Shown in pieces: positions 8,413 to 16,879 of a stretch of DNA of 64,000 bases (position 1 is its first letter; every line of letters starts with the position of its first letter). Source of the stretch: Rhodophyticola sp. CCM32 (GTDB lineage Bacteria > Pseudomonadota > Alphaproteobacteria > Rhodobacterales > Rhodobacteraceae). The notes beneath the pieces are model-generated. The model saw only the letters and a program-made list of their open reading frames with translations. It did not search any database and had not been told where the DNA came from. The stretch covers positions 620,001 through 684,000 of the forward strand of contig NZ_CP038492.1 of the NCBI RefSeq assembly GCF_004751985.1. Reading direction: 5' to 3'. The translations under genes were made by a program, and so were the position numbers.

Positions 8413-9293
8413 GCGGTGCGGAGGCGCTGGATGCGCATCTGGCAGAGGGTGCGACCGGGGTTGCGCGCTGCTGGAAACTGATCCGCCGCGACGGGGTCTG
8501 TTTCGGGTTCACCGATCATGATGAGGCGCTGGCATTTGACGGTGTGACCTTCAAGGCCGAAAGCGGGCTGACCGCCGCGGCGCTGAGCCAGACCACGGGT
8601 CTGTCGGTGGACAATACCGAGGCTGTGGGTGCGTTAAGCGATGCCGCGATCACCGAGGCGGATATCGAGGCCGGACGGTTTGACGGGGCCTGGGTGGAAG
8701 CCTGGCTGGTGAAATGGGATGCGCCCGAGGCGCGGGTTTTGCAGTTTCGCGGCTCCATCGGGGAGCTGGTGCGCCAGAACGGGGCGTTTTCGGCAGAGCT
8801 GCGCGGTCTGGCAGAGGCGATGAACCAGCCGCAGGGGCGGGTTTACCAGAAATCCTGCACCGCGATTCTGGGGGACGGGGTTTGCGGGTTTGATCTGGAT
8901 ACAGCCGGGTACAGCACGGAGCGCCCGGTCGAGGTGATCGAAGAGGCCCGGGTATTCCTGTTCGAGGGTCTCGATACGTTCGAGCCACGCTGGTTTGAAA
9001 AGGGCCGGGTGCGGGTGTTGAGCGGTGCGGCTGAAGGGCTGGTGGGTATGGTCAAGAATGACCGGTTTTCCGAGGGCGTGCGCCGGGTCGAGCTGTGGGA
9101 GCCGTTGCGCGCGGCAATTGTTGCGGGCGATATGGTGCGGCTGGAGGCAGGGTGTGACAAGCGGATGGAAACCTGCCGGTTGAAATTCGACAACCTGCTG
9201 AATTTTCGCGGCTTTCCGGACATTCCCGGCGAGGATTGGCTGATAAGTGTGCCCGCGCGGACCACGACCCGCAACGGGCAGAGCCGCCGATGA
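8409..9293 (+). CDS. DUF2163 / BR0599-family baseplate hub protein (gp13-like)
   Basis: A 294-residue hub protein. Conserved cysteines occur in two pairs: QKSC/DGVCGFD near residues 150-160 and EAGC/METCRLKFDN near 245-255, followed by FRGFPDIPGED. From memory, the equivalent RcGTA hub protein and phage lambda gpL bind an iron-sulfur cluster through such cysteines; here that is inference. The gene overlaps both neighbours by 4 or 5 bp, tying it to gp12-like and the peptidase. Confidence 0.88.
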   Translation: MSGAEALDAHLAEGATGVARCWKLIRRDGVCFGFTDHDEALAFDGVTFKAESGLTAAALSQTTGLSVDNTEAVGALSDAAITEADIEAGRFDGAWVEAWLVKWDAPEARVLQFRGSIGELVRQNGAFSAELRGLAEAMNQPQGRVYQKSCTAILGDGVCGFDLDTAGYSTERPVEVIEEARVFLFEGLDTFEPRWFEKGRVRVLSGAAEGLVGMVKNDRFSEGVRRVELWEPLRAAIVAGDMVRLEAGCDKRMETCRLKFDNLLNFRGFPDIPGEDWLISVPARTTTRNGQSRR

Positions 9294-9724
9294 CCGACAT
9301 GGTGGTCGGCGCGGCGCGGGGCTGGCTGGGCACGCCCTATCTGCATCAGGCCAGTTGCAAAGGGGCCGGGTGTGATTGTCTGGGGCTTTTGCGCGGTGTC
9401 TGGCGTGAGATCTATGGGGCGGAGCCGGAGATGGTGCCGCCCTATACGCGGGACTGGGCGGAACCCCGGGGCGAGGAACGGCTTTGGGCGGCGGCCCGGC
9501 GCCATCTGACGCCGCGACCCCTGGCGCGGCCCATGCGGGGGGATGTGATCTTGTTTCGCATGCGTCAGGGAAATGTGGCCAAACATCTGGGATTGCAGGC
9601 GGAAACCGGGCCTGCACCGACATTCATCCATGCCTATTCCGGGCATGGTGTGGTGGAAAGCGCGCTGACCGCGCCCTGGGCCCGGCGCGTTGTCGCACGG
9701 TTTGCCCTTCCCGAAAGGACGTAA
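9290..9724 (+). CDS. NlpC/P60 cell-wall peptidase of the GTA tail (gp14-like)
   Basis: A 144-residue peptidoglycan peptidase thought to open the recipient's wall during DNA delivery. The NlpC/P60 catalytic cysteine is in GAGCDCLGLLRGVW, preceded by GWLGTPYLHQASCKG. The second motif PMRGDVILFRMRQGNVAKHLGL carries the catalytic histidine. The start ATG at 9290 overlaps the hub stop. It lies just before the gp15-like tip protein, as in RcGTA. Confidence 0.92.
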   Translation: MTDMVVGAARGWLGTPYLHQASCKGAGCDCLGLLRGVWREIYGAEPEMVPPYTRDWAEPRGEERLWAAARRHLTPRPLARPMRGDVILFRMRQGNVAKHLGLQAETGPAPTFIHAYSGHGVVESALTAPWARRVVARFALPERT

Positions 9725-9729
9725 AAGAC

Positions 9730-12700
9730 ATGGCAACGATTGTTCTGTCAGCCGTTGGCGCGGCGATTGGCGGTGTCGCTGGCCCCAGCACGTTTCTGGG
9801 TCTGACCGGGGCTGTTGTGGGCCGGGCCGTGGGGGCCACGCTGGGCCGGGTGATTGACCAGCGGCTGCTGGGGGCCGGGTCAGACCCGGTTGAGGTGGGG
9901 CGGATGGAGCGGTTCCGCCTGACCGGCGCCAGCGAGGGCAGCCCGGTGGCGCAGATTTTCGGGCGGATGCGTCTGGGCGGGCAGGTTATCTGGTCCACCC
10001 GGTTTCTGGAAACGGTGACCCGGTCGGGCGGCGGTGGCGGTGGCAAGGGCGCCCCGGCGCAGCCTGAGACCACCAGCTATTCCTATTCGGTCAGCCTGGC
10101 GATGGCGCTGTGTGAGGGCCGGATTCTGCGGGTCGGGCGGATCTGGGCCGATGGGGTGCAAGTGTCGCGGGACGAGATCACCCTGCGTGTCTATCGCGGC
10201 ACCGAAGACCAGATGCCGGACCCGAAGATGGAAGCCATCGAAGGGGTGGGCACCGTGCCTGCCTATCGCGGCATCGCCTATGTGGTGATCGAGGATTTGC
10301 AACTGGGGCAATTCGGCAATCGGGTGCCGCAGCTGAGTTTCGAGGTGATCCGCCCGGCGCAGCCCGGGACACAGGCCTTCCTGCCGGCCCCGTCCGAGGC
10401 GGTGCAGGCGGTGGCGCTGATGCCGGGCACGGGCGAATACGCGCTGGCAAGCACGCGCGTGACCTATCGCCAGTCGATTGCAGAGGTCAGTGCCGCCAAC
10501 AGCAATATGTCGGGCCGCGAAAGCGATATGCTGACCGCATTGGATGATCTGCGGGGGGAATTGCCCGGGATCGGTTCGGTTTCGCTGGTGGTGAGCTGGT
10601 TCGGGGACGATCTGCGCGCCGGGCATTGTCTGGTCAAACCCAAGGTGGAACAGGTCGCGCGGGACGGGGTGGAGATGCCCTGGCATGTGTCCTCGGTGAC
10701 CCGGGCGGGGGCAGAGGTGGTGGCGCAGATTGACGACCGTCCGGTTTATGGCGGCACGCCTGCGGATGCCTCGGTGATCGAGGCGATCACGGCGATCCAT
10801 GCAGGCGGGCAAGAGGTGATGTTCTACCCTTTCCTGCTGATGGAAATTCTGGAGGGCAACGGGTTGCCCGACCCGTGGTCAGCGGCGGAAGATCAGCCAA
10901 GTTTCCCCTGGCGGGGCCGGATCACAAGCGACAAGGCCCCGGGGCAGCCCGGAAGTGCGGACCGGACAGCGGCCAACCGGGCGGCGGTTGCGGCGTTTTT
11001 CGGGGCGGCTGAGGTCAGCGATTTCACCATATCGGATGGTCAGGTTACCTATAGCGGCCCCGAGGATTGGGGCTATCGCCGGTTCATCCTGCATTATGCG
11101 GCGCTGTGTGCGGCAGCGGGCGGGGTTTCGGCGTTTTGCATCGGCACCGAAATGCGCGGGCTGACCCGGATGCGCGATGATATCGGCTTTCCGGCGGTGG
11201 CGGCGTTTCAGGCGCTGGCCAGGGATGTGCGCCATTTTCTGCCCGATGCAAAGCTGAGCTATGCGGCGGACTGGTCGGAATATTTCGGCTATCAGCCGCA
11301 GGATGGGTCAGGCGATGTGTATTTCCATCTGGACCCGCTTTGGGCCGATGAGGCGATCAATTTCATTGCCATCGACACCTATATGCCCCTGTCCGACTGG
11401 CGCGACGGGACCGGGCATGCGGATGCGGAGTGGGGCTCTGTCTACAATCTTGATTACCTGATGGCCAATGTCGAAGGCGGCGAGGGGTATGACTGGTATT
11501 ACGGTTCGGCCGAGGGGCGCGATGCGCAGCGGCGGCTGCCGATCACCGATGGGGCAAGCGGGGTATCGGTGGGGCCGGTTCTGGATGCGATGCCGCCGGG
11601 CATATCGGCGTCTCTGGCGCTGGACGGGCGGCAGGAAACCGCGGTCTTTTCAGGCTCTGTGCGGTTTCCCGAGACACCTGCGGATGCGGTATTATGGGAA
11701 GCGGGCGGTGCCGCTGCGGGGGCCTGGATGGGGGTGCGTGATGGCGGGGCTGTCTTTCGGTTGCGGGCCGGGTCCGGTGCGGCTGCTGCGGGGTCGGATG
11801 CCGGGACGGCGGTTCTGGATCTGGATGTGGCGCTGTTGCCCTTTGACGGGCATCTGCATGAGCTTGTCTGGGAGGTGAGACCGGCGGCCCCGGGCCATGT
11901 GAAGCTGTGGGTCGATGGGCGCCTGATGGGCACCGGTGCGGTGTCCGATGCATCGGATATGTCGGGTGGCGCCTGGGCGGATGTCTCGGACATGCGCTGG
12001 ATCGGCCCGATGGCGCCGGGCAATATGCCGCTTGGCGAACCCGACGCGGATTGGCCTGAAACAGAGGCCGGCGATCTGAGCTTTCATGGCCATGTCACCG
12101 AAGGCCCCACAAATGCGCCCTGGGTGTTTCGGTATAAGGCGCTCCGCGACTGGTGGTCCGAGATGCATCATGACCGGCGCGGCGGCTATCAACTGGCGAC
12201 AGCCAGCCCCTGGGTGCCGCAGTCGAAACCGATCTGGTTCACGGAAATCGGCTGCCCTGCGGTGGATAAGGGCACCAACCAGCCGAACAAGTTTCTGGAT
12301 GCCAAAAGCTCGGAAAATGCGCTGCCCTATTTCTCGAACGGGCGGCGGGATGATCTGATCCAGACGCAATATCTGCGTGCGCTGATCGGGTATTGGAGCG
12401 ATCCGGCCAACAACCCGGTATCCATGATCTATGACGGGCCGATGGTGGATGTCTCGAAGGCCCATGTCTGGGCCTGGGATGCGCGGCCCTGGCCGGCCTT
12501 CCCCAATGACCGGGCGCTGTGGAGCGATGGTGTGAATTATGGGCGGGGTCATTGGATCTCGGGGCGGATCTCGGGCCAGCCCCTGTCGATGGTGGTGGCG
12601 GAAATCTGCGAAAAGGCGGGTGTGACGGAATATGACGTCTCGGCGCTGTACGGGTTCGTGCGCGGCCATGTGTCCTCGGATATCGAGACCGGGCGGGCGC

Positions 12701-14199
12701 GGATACAGCCGCTGATGATGGCCTATCAGTTCGGCGCGGTGGAGCGTGAGGGCAAGCTGGTCTTCCTGCATCTGCCTGCCACGCCCGATGGGGAGGTTCT
12801 GGAGGCGCTGACTGCCGTCGATGAGGAGGGGGAGGCCGGGCTGCGCCTGACCCGTGCGCCCGAGGCCGAGACCATGGGCCGGGTGCGCGTGGAATATACC
12901 GAATCCGACGGCGTGTATGAGACCCGCGTGGCCGAGGCGATCTTTCCCGATGACGCGGATATCGGGATCAGCCAGAGCGATCTGCCCCTGTCGCTGACCC
13001 GGGCCGAGGCGCGGGGCATTGCGGAACGCTGGCTGGCCGAGGCACGGGTGGCGCGTGATACGGTCCGGTTCGATCTGCCGCCTTCACGCCGGGCCCTGGG
13101 GGCCGGGGCGATGATGGCGCTGGAGGATGGGTCCACCTGGCGGATCGACCGGGTGGAGGATATGGGCGCCCGCCGGATCGAGGCGGTGCGGGTCGAGACA
13201 AGCGTGGCCGAGCCGTCGGATTCGGTGGATGAGGCGGTGACGCAGCAGGCCTTTACCCCGCCTTTGCCGGTCAGCCCGGTGTTCATGGATCTGCCGCTTT
13301 TGACCGGTGATGAGGTGGAACATGCGCCGCATCTGGCGATTGCCGCCGTGCCCTGGCCGGGATCGGTGGCGGTCTATTCCTCGGTCAGCGACAGCGGATA
13401 TACGCTGAACCGGGTGATCGAGGCGGGGTCGCTTGTCGGCACGCTGGAGACGCCGCTGGCTGCGGCCAGCCCCGGGGTATGGGATCGCGGCGCGCCTTTC
13501 CGGGTGCGGATCGCGGCTGGCGGCGGATTGTCCTCGGCAGAGAGGGCCGATGTGCTGAACGGGGCCAATGTGGCAGCGATCGGGGCGGGCGATGCAGGCC
13601 CGTGGGAGGTGATGCAATTCGCCAATGCGGTGCTGGTCGGACCGGGCCTGTGGGAGATTTCCATGCGGTTGCGCGGGCAGGCGGGCAGCGATGGCATCAT
13701 GCCGGATATCTGGCCGCCCGGCAGCCTGTTCGTGCTGCTGGACGGGGGCCCTGAGCAGATTGATCTGGCGCTCTCGGCCCGGGGGCTGGCGCGATATTAC
13801 CGGATCGGTCCGGCAAGGCGACCGCTGGATGATGCCAGCTATGAGGAACGGCATCTGGCCTTTGACGGCGTGGGGTTGCGGCCTTACGCGCCTGCACATC
13901 TGAGGGCGCGGGCCGGGGCGGCGGCCTTGGATCTCAGCTGGGTCCGGCGGACGCGGATTGACGGCGACAGCTGGCAGGGCACGGAGGTGCCGCTGGGCGA
14001 GGAGAGCGAGGCCTATCTGGTGCAGATCCGCGATGCCAGTGGGCTGAAACGGGAGGTCACGGTCAGTGCGCCCGCCTGGAGCTATAGCGATGCGGCCCTT
14101 GCCAGCGATGGCACAACCACACCCTACAGCATTGATGTTGCTCAGATTTCCGGGCGGTTTGGCCCGGGGCCCTTTACAAGGATCATGATTGATGACTGA
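9730..14199 (+). CDS. GTA tail-tip/host-interaction protein with TIM-barrel-like domain (gp15-like)
   Basis: A 1489-residue protein, the largest in the window. The N terminus (MATIVLSAVGAAIGGVAG) is followed by tail-tip segments (GSPVAQIFGRMRLGGQVIW). Around residues 430-870 lies the GTA TIM-barrel/glycosidase-like domain (CIGTEMRGLTRMRDDIGFPAV; LSYAADWSEYFGY; KPIWFTEIGCPAVDKGTNQPNK, where TEIGCPA is the expected catalytic-like Glu motif). A lectin-like insert occupies about residues 615-780. A phage tail fold follows (SDLPLSLTRAEARGIAERWL). It should form the tail spike and touch the host surface. Start ATG 9730 was chosen because upstream frame runs inside the peptidase gene. Confidence 0.92.
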   Translation: MATIVLSAVGAAIGGVAGPSTFLGLTGAVVGRAVGATLGRVIDQRLLGAGSDPVEVGRMERFRLTGASEGSPVAQIFGRMRLGGQVIWSTRFLETVTRSGGGGGGKGAPAQPETTSYSYSVSLAMALCEGRILRVGRIWADGVQVSRDEITLRVYRGTEDQMPDPKMEAIEGVGTVPAYRGIAYVVIEDLQLGQFGNRVPQLSFEVIRPAQPGTQAFLPAPSEAVQAVALMPGTGEYALASTRVTYRQSIAEVSAANSNMSGRESDMLTALDDLRGELPGIGSVSLVVSWFGDDLRAGHCLVKPKVEQVARDGVEMPWHVSSVTRAGAEVVAQIDDRPVYGGTPADASVIEAITAIHAGGQEVMFYPFLLMEILEGNGLPDPWSAAEDQPSFPWRGRITSDKAPGQPGSADRTAANRAAVAAFFGAAEVSDFTISDGQVTYSGPEDWGYRRFILHYAALCAAAGGVSAFCIGTEMRGLTRMRDDIGFPAVAAFQALARDVRHFLPDAKLSYAADWSEYFGYQPQDGSGDVYFHLDPLWADEAINFIAIDTYMPLSDWRDGTGHADAEWGSVYNLDYLMANVEGGEGYDWYYGSAEGRDAQRRLPITDGASGVSVGPVLDAMPPGISASLALDGRQETAVFSGSVRFPETPADAVLWEAGGAAAGAWMGVRDGGAVFRLRAGSGAAAAGSDAGTAVLDLDVALLPFDGHLHELVWEVRPAAPGHVKLWVDGRLMGTGAVSDASDMSGGAWADVSDMRWIGPMAPGNMPLGEPDADWPETEAGDLSFHGHVTEGPTNAPWVFRYKALRDWWSEMHHDRRGGYQLATASPWVPQSKPIWFTEIGCPAVDKGTNQPNKFLDAKSSENALPYFSNGRRDDLIQTQYLRALIGYWSDPANNPVSMIYDGPMVDVSKAHVWAWDARPWPAFPNDRALWSDGVNYGRGHWISGRISGQPLSMVVAEICEKAGVTEYDVSALYGFVRGHVSSDIETGRARIQPLMMAYQFGAVEREGKLVFLHLPATPDGEVLEALTAVDEEGEAGLRLTRAPEAETMGRVRVEYTESDGVYETRVAEAIFPDDADIGISQSDLPLSLTRAEARGIAERWLAEARVARDTVRFDLPPSRRALGAGAMMALEDGSTWRIDRVEDMGARRIEAVRVETSVAEPSDSVDEAVTQQAFTPPLPVSPVFMDLPLLTGDEVEHAPHLAIAAVPWPGSVAVYSSVSDSGYTLNRVIEAGSLVGTLETPLAAASPGVWDRGAPFRVRIAAGGGLSSAERADVLNGANVAAIGAGDAGPWEVMQFANAVLVGPGLWEISMRLRGQAGSDGIMPDIWPPGSLFVLLDGGPEQIDLALSARGLARYYRIGPARRPLDDASYEERHLAFDGVGLRPYAPAHLRARAGAAALDLSWVRRTRIDGDSWQGTEVPLGEESEAYLVQIRDASGLKREVTVSAPAWSYSDAALASDGTTTPYSIDVAQISGRFGPGPFTRIMIDD

Positions 14200-14908
14200 T
14201 ACTCCACACTTGAACCTGCCGCTTTTAAGCCCGTCACAGGCGCAGAAACATGTGACCGTGAACGCCGGGTTGAGCCGGTTGGACGGGATGGTGCAACTGC
14301 GCCTGCAATCGGTGACGCAGAATGATCCGCCGGGGGTGGCGGAGGACGGCATCTGCTATGGGGTGCCGTCAAACGGCGTCAACGCATGGGCCGGGCAAGG
14401 CGGCAATATCGCCATTTTTGTCAATGGTGGCTGGGATTTTGTGCCGCCGCGCCGGGGGTTCCGGGCGGTGATCCTCGATCAGGGCGTGCTGGCGATGCAT
14501 GACGGGGAGGATTGGCGCGCAGGTGCGGTGACCCTGACCCAGAACGGTGCGGGGATGGCGCTGCGCTCGGTCGAGACGGATGTGACGATCACCGCCGGGG
14601 CCAGCGTGGAAACGCCGGTGATTTTCCCCGAACGCGCGCTGGCCTTCGGGGTGACCGGGTTGGTCACCACGGCCATCGGCGGGGCCACGACCTGGCGTCT
14701 GGGGGTGGATGGGGATGATCTGCGCTATGGCTCGGGGCTGGGCGTGAGTTTGAATTCCTGGGTTTCGGGACCGTCCACGCCGCTGGTCTATTGGTCCGCG
14801 ACCCCGCTGCTGATCTCGTCCGAAGGGGCGGATTTCACCGAAGGGGTTGTGCGGATTGTCGCCCATTATGCGATGCTGGCCCTGCCCGACACTATAGCTT
14901 CGGCCTGA
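14192..14908 (+). CDS. DUF2793 protein at the end of the GTA cluster (putative fibre/spike)
   Basis: A 238-residue protein with the DUF2793 start TPHLNLPLLSPSQAQKHVTVN, GICYGVPSNGVNAWAGQGGNIAIFVNGGWDFVPP and a beta-rich C-terminal half (TDVTITAGASVETPVIFPERALAFGVTG). Starts at ATG 14192, overlapping the gp15 stop by 8 bp; a TTG just ahead is disregarded. DUF2793 proteins occur downstream of gp15 in many Rhodobacterales GTA clusters, and I recall related proteins in RcGTA head spikes; its role as fibre or spike is inference. Confidence 0.8.
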   Translation: MTDTPHLNLPLLSPSQAQKHVTVNAGLSRLDGMVQLRLQSVTQNDPPGVAEDGICYGVPSNGVNAWAGQGGNIAIFVNGGWDFVPPRRGFRAVILDQGVLAMHDGEDWRAGAVTLTQNGAGMALRSVETDVTITAGASVETPVIFPERALAFGVTGLVTTAIGGATTWRLGVDGDDLRYGSGLGVSLNSWVSGPSTPLVYWSATPLLISSEGADFTEGVVRIVAHYAMLALPDTIASA

Positions 14909-15013
14909 AATTCCACACCACCCCACACCACCCTTCCGCCCGGCGGTACCGCCGGGCAGCGCCCACCCCTCGGTTCGGGCGATGCCCTCTGCGTAATGTA
15001 TATGCGTTACAGA
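14898..15013. repeat. R2 element, copy a
   Basis: Intergenic GC-rich element between the GTA cluster and cysE. Order of landmarks: TTCGGCCTGAAATTCCACACC, then a perfect palindrome GCCCGGCGGTACCGCCGGGC (14938-14957), then CCCCTCGGTTCGGGCGATGC and GCGTAATGTATATGCGTTAC. The same landmarks in the same order occur at 46300-46453, and inverted at 45036-45185. It lacks the internal CCCCACGGGGCGGGCGCTTC block seen in the longer copies. The palindrome would form a strong stem in RNA or single-stranded DNA and may terminate transcription from the GTA operon. Confidence 0.8.
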
Positions 15014-15116
15014 TTAAATGGACGATGCTCTATGTGATGACACAGATCACGGTTTCTTTCTTGGGGTGGCCTGCCTATCTGGTATAAAGGATTTGCAGAC
15101 CCAGAAGGAGACCGCC

Positions 15117-15938
15117 ATGGCAGAGCGCCGCACACATATCGCCGAGATTGACCCGGTCTGGTCCCGCATCACCGCCGAGGCGCGCGATGCCGTACAGGCG
15201 GAGCCTTTGCTGGGCGGGCTGATCCACGGATCGGTGCTGCATCACGAGACATTGGAGCGGGCGCTGGCTTACCGCGTGGCGCAAAAGCTGACCTCGGGCG
15301 ATATGTCGGAGCAGATATTGCGCGAGATTGCGGATGAGGCCTTTGCCGCAAAAGCCGGGATCGGCGCTGCGGCGCGGGCCGATATCGTTGCGGTGGCCGA
15401 ACGCGACCCGGCCTGCCACCGGTTCATGCAGCCCCTGCTTTATTTCAAGGGGTTTCAGGCGATCCAGGCCTATCGCATCGGTCATTGGCTGTGGCGCGAG
15501 GGGCGCAGGGATTTTGCCTATTTCATCCAGATGCGGGTGAGCGAGGTTTTCGGGATCGACATTCACCCGGCGGCCCGGATCGGGCAGGGTATCATGATTG
15601 ACCACGCCCATTCCATCGTCATCGGGGAAACGGCTGTGGTGGGCGACAATGTGTCGATGCTGCATTCGGTGACCCTGGGCGGCACCGGCAAGGAAGAAGA
15701 GGACCGGCATCCGAAGATCGGCGACGGGGTTCTGATCGGAGCCGGGGCGAAAGTGCTGGGCAATATCCGGGTCGGCAATTGTTCGCGCGTGGCCGCAGGC
15801 TCGGTGGTGCTGGCCGATGTGCCGGCCTGCAAGACCGTGGCGGGCGTGCCGGCAAGGATCGTGGGCGAGGCGGGCTGTGACCAGCCGTCGATGAGCATGG
15901 ATCATCTGTTTGGCGGCGGAGAAAGCAGCGGCGGATAA
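15117..15938 (+). CDS. cysE: Serine O-acetyltransferase
   Basis: Makes O-acetylserine from serine and acetyl-CoA, the first step of cysteine synthesis. The 273-residue length is normal. The N-terminal helical domain (DPVWSRITAEARDAVQAEPLL) is followed by the left-handed beta-helix hexapeptide repeats and catalytic-site motifs DIHPAARIGQGIMIDHAHSI and VTLGGTGK. AAGGAG at 15105-15110 sits 7 nt before ATG 15117. It stands alone between an R2 element and a gene on the other strand. Confidence 0.95.
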   Translation: MAERRTHIAEIDPVWSRITAEARDAVQAEPLLGGLIHGSVLHHETLERALAYRVAQKLTSGDMSEQILREIADEAFAAKAGIGAAARADIVAVAERDPACHRFMQPLLYFKGFQAIQAYRIGHWLWREGRRDFAYFIQMRVSEVFGIDIHPAARIGQGIMIDHAHSIVIGETAVVGDNVSMLHSVTLGGTGKEEEDRHPKIGDGVLIGAGAKVLGNIRVGNCSRVAAGSVVLADVPACKTVAGVPARIVGEAGCDQPSMSMDHLFGGGESSGG

Positions 15939-15945
15939 GCCCGGC

Positions 15946-16863
15946 TCAGGTGATCCAGCCCGCGCGTCTGAGGGCGGCCTCAATTTTGGCCTCTCCGTCG
16001 GGATGCCCGGCATTGATCGACTGATCCTGCAGGAACCACCAGAGATAGGCGTCGTAATCCGGCGTCATATGCGGGGCCTGGCGCAGGGCCTTCTCAACGC
16101 CCAGATCATGCACATTTGCGGCGATGTGATGGAAATCGATCCGCGCGAAAAGCGCCGCAGGCTTGTGGAAGAAATACCCTGACAGCGCCACCGATGAATT
16201 CTGCGTGGCGACATAATCGCAGCCCTGCAAAAGCGGGATCATGGATTGGTCCGTGAGTTTGAGCCGGGGCGTGCGTTCCATCAGGGCTGTCAGCGCGTCA
16301 CGCTCCGCCGGTGTGTAGTCTTCGCCGGGATGCAGGGTGGCGACAACCGCGCGGTCCCTGTCGAGGGTTGCGATCTGTTCCAGCATTTCGATCGGGCTGC
16401 AGGACTGGAAAGACCTGTGATCCAGCAGATGCCCCTGCAAGGGGACATAGACAAACCCGTCGCGGCGCGTCTGTTCAGCGCTTTCCCCAAAAAGCTTTTT
16501 CCGCCAACGGTTTGTGAAGCGTTTCGCCTCGGGCTGCGGGGCGGTGTGCGGGTCGAAGATGGCCCGGGCCACGGGCCAGTCCCACCGTTCGGCATCACTT
16601 TCGATTTTCCAGAACGGATAGATATAGTTCTTGCGGATGGTCAGCCCGCGGGCCGTCATCGGCGGCTGCATCAGATAGACCGCATAGCCCGGCCTGCTGG
16701 CGGATTTCAGCCTCTCAGATTCGGTGAGAACATGGAACGCGGTGCGGAAACCGGCGCGTTCCAGCACGGCGCAGAACCGGTTGAGGAAATTATGCTCACC
16801 CCGCGCGGCCCGTTTTTTAAGGTCTTTGTTGAGATAGAAACGGACGATACGGGGGTCACGCAT
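15946..16863 (-). CDS. Uncharacterised protein downstream of typA
   Basis: A 305-residue soluble protein beginning MRDPRIVRFYLNKDLKKRAARG, 16 nt after the typA stop and so probably in the same transcript. Recognisable pieces are PLQGHLLDHRSFQSCSPIEM, VVATLHPGEDYTPAERDAL and CDYVATQNSSVALSGYFFHKP. These recall the nucleotide-sugar-binding half of capsule polysaccharide synthesis proteins, where a late Ser/His cluster monitors the ligand, but the match is faint. I do not assign a function. A longer opening to 16977 would overlap typA and is rejected. Confidence 0.7.
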   Translation of the reverse strand: MRDPRIVRFYLNKDLKKRAARGEHNFLNRFCAVLERAGFRTAFHVLTESERLKSASRPGYAVYLMQPPMTARGLTIRKNYIYPFWKIESDAERWDWPVARAIFDPHTAPQPEAKRFTNRWRKKLFGESAEQTRRDGFVYVPLQGHLLDHRSFQSCSPIEMLEQIATLDRDRAVVATLHPGEDYTPAERDALTALMERTPRLKLTDQSMIPLLQGCDYVATQNSSVALSGYFFHKPAALFARIDFHHIAANVHDLGVEKALRQAPHMTPDYDAYLWWFLQDQSINAGHPDGEAKIEAALRRAGWIT

Positions 16864-16879
16864 TGCAGGCTGCTGCGGG

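Noticed and set aside
14791..15087. Short + strand frame bridging the DUF2793 end and R2 copy a
   Set aside because: Overlaps a real gene in another frame and then translates the repeat; no independent support.
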